Assembly (NCBI RefSeq): GCF_026262505.1
Contig: NC_067204.1
Coordinates: 8,341,797-8,405,796 of the forward strand
Source: Trichomonas vaginalis G3
Taxonomy: Eukaryota; Parabasalia; Trichomonadida; Trichomonadidae
Length of the DNA stretch: 64,000 bases
Reading direction: 5' to 3'
The translations under genes and the position numbers were made by a program. The notes beneath the pieces are model-generated. The model was not told the DNA's origin. It saw nothing but the letters and a program-made list of their open reading frames with translations, and made no database searches. Below are positions 60,920-64,000 of the stretch, in pieces (the first letter of the stretch is position 1; each line of letters starts with the position of its first letter).

Positions 60920-60931
60920 CCAAAAAGTGAA
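60920..60931 (-). promoter_or_regulatory. Trichomonas initiator of the ankyrin gene
   Basis: Minus strand TTCACTTTTTGG, probable A+1 at 60928, 9 nt before the ATG at 60919. An excellent fit to the consensus. Confidence 0.75.
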
Positions 60932-61013
60932 TAGTTTACATCAATTATAATAATTTTTAAACCACGCATTTCTGTGCATCGTATATATTTTAAATAATTT
61001 TTATAATTGATGA

Positions 61014-62444
61014 ATGAACGATGAATTAAATAAAATGTCTATATACGATTCATTGTTTGTAGTAATCTTAGGCATAATAGCAGTTACTTTAAGGCTCTAT
61101 CATATAGAATTTCCGAATCAAACAGTATTTGACGAGGTTTATTTTGGCAATTTTACCAATTTTTATATAAAGCATCAATATTTTTTCGATATACATCCAC
61201 CATTAGGGAAATTAGTTATGGCTGGAATAGCCAGAGCAACTCAATACAAAGGAAATATTGTATTTAGTAAAAAGCCGCACGAATTTTACGAAAACAACGA
61301 GATTTCATATGTGTCGCTTAGACTTACACCAATTATCTTTCAGTCCATGTGTTTTCCTTTAATTTATCTTTCAATGAGATATTTTCAATTTTCATACTTC
61401 GCTTCATTATCAGCATCTCTTATTCTCATATTCGATACATCAATTACAGCCGAAGGCAAGTACATTTTATCTGATGGACTCCTTCATTTCTTCTCTTGTC
61501 TTCATATTTTTGCTGTAGCTTTACTATATGCCCAGAACTTAGACATTCAAGCAATACTTTGTGGGGTAACGCTTGGTTGTGCGATATCATGCAAAAATAC
61601 CGCCCTTGGTTTAATTATTTTTACTGCTGTTGTACAGCTTTTTTGGATATATAATACTATGCCAGATGTTGCTAGTATATTCTATAGAGCAGCCTTGATC
61701 CTCTTGCCAGCTATTTTTATTTATATTTTAGGTTTTACAATTCATTATTTGTTATTATGGGAACGTCAAGATTCATTTGGCTATATAGATAGTCTGTCTC
61801 TTAATTTAATGCTTGACAAGACGAAATTCCCTGGATATTTAATAACAAAAGGAAGTATTTTCTTTAAGATATTTCAATTGTTGTTAAAAATGCACGCAAG
61901 TAACATGAAAATAGTTACTCCTCATATATCAGGATCTATGCCTATTAATTGGCCATTTCTTATGGATCGAAGAGTATATTTCTACGGAGCACAGAATAGA
62001 ATAATAGCATGCATGGGAAATCCATTTGTATACTATGCTTCAAGCATTTCGCTTGGTTTAACAATGATTTTGATCTTTTTCAAACTTGATCATCGTCATT
62101 TCTTCCTTTTATTCGGTTGGATAGTATCTTATATTCCATTTGTACTTATTCCAAGGGTAATGTTCTTATACCATTATATAATACCCTTATTCTTCGCAGT
62201 AATGAATTATTCCGCTTTAATTGAAACAATTTTGCCACAAAAACTGGCAAATTTTGTGTTATTTGTTACAATTATTGTATGCTGTTACGGATATTGGTAC
62301 TTTTCTCCATATGTTTACGGTTCTTTCTGTCCAAACTGCGATCAAAAGAAAATATGGGATGAAAGATGGATCAATGGACCGAATACTAAGCAGATAGATG
62401 ATGAAGTCACTGAAGTTAGATATACAACACTTCCTGAATGGTAA
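61014..62444 (+). CDS. Protein O-mannosyltransferase (PMT/GT39 family) lacking MIR domains
   Basis: This 476-residue multi-pass protein has PMT landmarks: LRLYHIEFPNQTVFDEVYFG (Asp-Glu of the first lumenal loop, about residue 41), FDIHPPLGKLVMAGIA (about 58), AISCKNTALGL and, near residue 315, NWPFLMDRRVYFYG with GNPFVYYAS. Eukaryotic PMTs carry a lumenal loop with three MIR domains between these halves and total about 750 residues; here the halves are joined directly (HASNMKIVTPHISGSMPINW), as in bacterial PMTs. It would transfer mannose from dolichyl-phosphate mannose to Ser/Thr in the ER. The end (SFCPNCDQKKIW) is lumenal. Start at the first in-frame ATG. Confidence 0.8.
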   Translation: MNDELNKMSIYDSLFVVILGIIAVTLRLYHIEFPNQTVFDEVYFGNFTNFYIKHQYFFDIHPPLGKLVMAGIARATQYKGNIVFSKKPHEFYENNEISYVSLRLTPIIFQSMCFPLIYLSMRYFQFSYFASLSASLILIFDTSITAEGKYILSDGLLHFFSCLHIFAVALLYAQNLDIQAILCGVTLGCAISCKNTALGLIIFTAVVQLFWIYNTMPDVASIFYRAALILLPAIFIYILGFTIHYLLLWERQDSFGYIDSLSLNLMLDKTKFPGYLITKGSIFFKIFQLLLKMHASNMKIVTPHISGSMPINWPFLMDRRVYFYGAQNRIIACMGNPFVYYASSISLGLTMILIFFKLDHRHFFLLFGWIVSYIPFVLIPRVMFLYHYIIPLFFAVMNYSALIETILPQKLANFVLFVTIIVCCYGYWYFSPYVYGSFCPNCDQKKIWDERWINGPNTKQIDDEVTEVRYTTLPEW

Positions 62445-62867
62445 ATTCAAAAAAAAAATTAGAATTTTGGTGTTATTGATAATTATAGATATTTTAATTG
62501 GTATGATGTTTGTAAATTAAACGATTATGTTTATTCGCGTTAGAAAAAAAAAATTATTTGCATCTTCGAGTATTTCTGTGTCTTTTACTATAAATTCAGT
62601 AAGTAAGTTGATATGATCCAGTTATGGATCAACAACAGTTTGCTGTAACTTAGATAAATTGATTTTGATGCTAATAAGTAGCTTCTCTTCAACAAAATAT
62701 GTGTATTTTGTCATACAAATACTTCAAATATCGTTCTGTAGGTATATCAAATAGATATTAGAGTAATATTCCAGATAAAATTAATTTTGATTCTTCTGCA
62801 ATTAATTCACCATTTAAGTTGCTTGTAACTTGTAACTAATTGGATTAATGTATTAAAACGATGCCAA
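62445..62867. other. Spacer between convergent genes
   Basis: About 420 AT-rich bases between two converging 3' ends. Nothing recognised. Confidence 0.4.
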
Positions 62868-63239
62868 TTATAGCGCCGATTTCAAACGATATCTTCCATT
62901 TATTTTTTCCATATCTCTATTCAAAATATTGAGTATCCTATTGTAATAGATTAGTGTGGGTTTGATTTTGGCCTTACAATTTCTTGTTTTGCTCCAATAA
63001 TCTTTTCCAACTAAAATTGAGAACACTTCATCAGCTGTAAATGAAATATGTGGTGTATTATATTGAAAGGCGTGTTGTAAGAAACACTGTCTAACAGTCA
63101 TTGTTAAATTAAATACATCATCTGGCTGTTCAGGCTCGCTTTTCTGAGCAATAGTCTGAATGGATGACTTAATCTTTGCTTGGCTAGTAATCATAGGTAC
63201 TCTCATAAGTACTCTACCAAAAAAGATATCTTCTTCCAT
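62868..63239 (-). CDS. Small conserved-looking protein of unknown function
   Basis: This 123-residue protein is compact and mainly helical (FNLTMTVRQCFLQHAFQYN), ending in basic NGRYRLKSAL. No known domain is recognised. A clear initiator (minus strand TCATTTAG, A+1 at 63249) lies 10 nt upstream of the ATG, supporting a real gene. Confidence 0.55.
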   Translation of the reverse strand: MEEDIFFGRVLMRVPMITSQAKIKSSIQTIAQKSEPEQPDDVFNLTMTVRQCFLQHAFQYNTPHISFTADEVFSILVGKDYWSKTRNCKAKIKPTLIYYNRILNILNRDMEKINGRYRLKSAL

Positions 63240-63243
63240 TTTT

Positions 63244-63251
63244 CTAAATGA
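63244..63251 (-). promoter_or_regulatory. Trichomonas initiator of the 123-aa gene
   Basis: Minus strand TCATTTAG, 10 nt before the ATG at 63239. Confidence 0.6.
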
Positions 63252-63391
63252 TATTTATCTTAATAAAAGCAATCTAATAAAAATAGTGGTGAAAATTAAA
63301 AGATAAAAATAAGGTTTACGTCCCACAATATCAATATAAATAAATAGAATAAAATATTCCAACAAAATAAAGTCAATATCAAAAAGCAAGC

Positions 63392-64000
63392 TTACTCAGT
63401 TTGCGCTAGCTTTGTTGATTCATTCTGGAAATATCTGAGTTTGTCGAGATCATCACGAGCACTCTTCACAGACTGCTGGTATGCTTCGACATCATATTCT
63501 GATTCTTCTACGCCGTAGAAGGTTCCGATGTTCTCATAGGCAACTGTGAGAAGTTCTTGGACTTTCTTCTGAGCCTGACGTCTTTCATCGGCGATTTGCT
63601 GCTGAGCCTTTGATTCCACAGCCATTAACTGAGCTGCAAGTTGAGCTTGCTTCTGCTGATTGGCCTTGTTCATGCTGTTCTTGAAGTTTGTCTGCTCTTG
63701 CTTGATGTTCTTGAGTGTCTGATTAAGTTCTGTATTCTCCTTTGTAAGTTGTACATTTCTCTTCTCGACTTCAGACATGTTTTCAACAAGCTTCTTTGAC
63801 ATTTCACGAGAATTCTCGGCCTTGTCACGAAGGGATGTAATTGTTTCTTCAAGGTTCTTCTTGCCTTCTTCATAATGAGCAGCCATTTCCTTGAGAGAAT
63901 TATCGTATTGCTCCTTGAGAGCTTTTTCTGTTCTCTTTGCAATCTTTCTGCGCTTCTGGAGCTCGGCTTCATATTCATCAACTTGGTTGTTGAGAGCTTC
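63392..64000 (-). CDS. Coiled-coil protein, 5' end beyond the window
   Basis: The frame is open on the minus strand from base 64000 to the stop at 63392 (202 residues visible); the ATG at 63886 is internal because the upstream codons keep the same heptad pattern (EYEAELQKRRKIAKRTEKAL). Almost the whole segment is a highly charged coiled coil rich in Glu, Lys and Gln, ending in a less regular tail (SARDDLDKLRYFQNES). Codon choice is biased to C/G-ending codons compared with the window, suggesting high expression. Could be a cytoskeletal or myosin-tail-like protein; not assignable further. Confidence 0.75.
   Translation of the reverse strand, partial: EALNNQVDEYEAELQKRRKIAKRTEKALKEQYDNSLKEMAAHYEEGKKNLEETITSLRDKAENSREMSKKLVENMSEVEKRNVQLTKENTELNQTLKNIKQEQTNFKNSMNKANQQKQAQLAAQLMAVESKAQQQIADERRQAQKKVQELLTVAYENIGTFYGVEESEYDVEAYQQSVKSARDDLDKLRYFQNESTKLAQTE

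Noticed and set aside
1-64000. tRNA, rRNA or other structural RNA genes
   Set aside because: I looked for tRNA-like A and B boxes and conserved rRNA blocks in the spacers and saw none I could support; a covariance search would be needed to exclude small RNAs.

Overview
The window looks like a nuclear scaffold of a parabasalid, most likely Trichomonas vaginalis or a very close relative. Evidence: AT-rich, intron-poor, tightly packed genes; Trichomonas-type initiator elements (TCA+1 followed by Y and W bases) 9-23 nt ahead of several ATGs; membrane-anchored papain-like peptidases, Pmp-like surface proteins and ankyrin proteins of the kind amplified in this species; and three DNA transposon classes known from it (mariner, Mutator-like, Maverick/Polinton). 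The species name is an inference from these families, not from a search.

Region 1 (1-6.9 kb), ordinary genes: the 3' end of a sulfatase-fold gene, a Pmp-like surface protein, a membrane-anchored C1 cysteine peptidase and a gamma-tubulin complex component. Region 2 (7.2-13.7 kb), a dead RCC1-HECT ubiquitin ligase gene split by two abutting transposons: a 2.77-kb Mutator-like element (8882-11653, 10-bp target duplication, carrying a 121-bp perfect tandem array) and a 1.3-kb mariner (11665-12962, TA duplication).

Region 3 (14065-36083) is one complete 22.0-kb Maverick/Polinton with about 650-bp terminal inverted repeats that appear to differ by one base and a CACAC target duplication. It carries a packaging ATPase, a retroviral-type integrase with a chromo-like tail, protein-primed DNA polymerase B, a double-jelly-roll major capsid protein, three related jelly-roll-like proteins, a KilA-N gene, a gene for a phage-like fibre ending in a tail-collar domain, and several small unknown genes. 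Integrase and capsid are intact, while ATPase, fibre, KilA-N and polymerase are split by frameshifts. Scattered in its genes and spacers are short GC-rich paired hairpins (two small stem-loops 1-3 nt apart) that no annotated feature explains. This is the best candidate for an undescribed element in the window.

Region 4 (36.5-42.5 kb) is a graveyard: a truncated ankyrin gene fused to a truncated DDE transposase, a fragment of DNA polymerase alpha, and a second RCC1-HECT gene with one in-frame stop. A roughly 530-bp stretch of it is about 99% identical to the region 2 copy while the flanks are diverged.

Region 5 (43.4-64 kb) returns to ordinary genes: PQ-loop transporter, Myb-like protein, an eIF4E paralog lacking two cap-stacking tryptophans, CYFIP/Sra-1 of the SCAR/WAVE complex, a Rab GTPase, an LRR/coiled-coil protein, TLDc, PX, ankyrin, a protein O-mannosyltransferase without MIR domains, and a coiled-coil gene running off the end.
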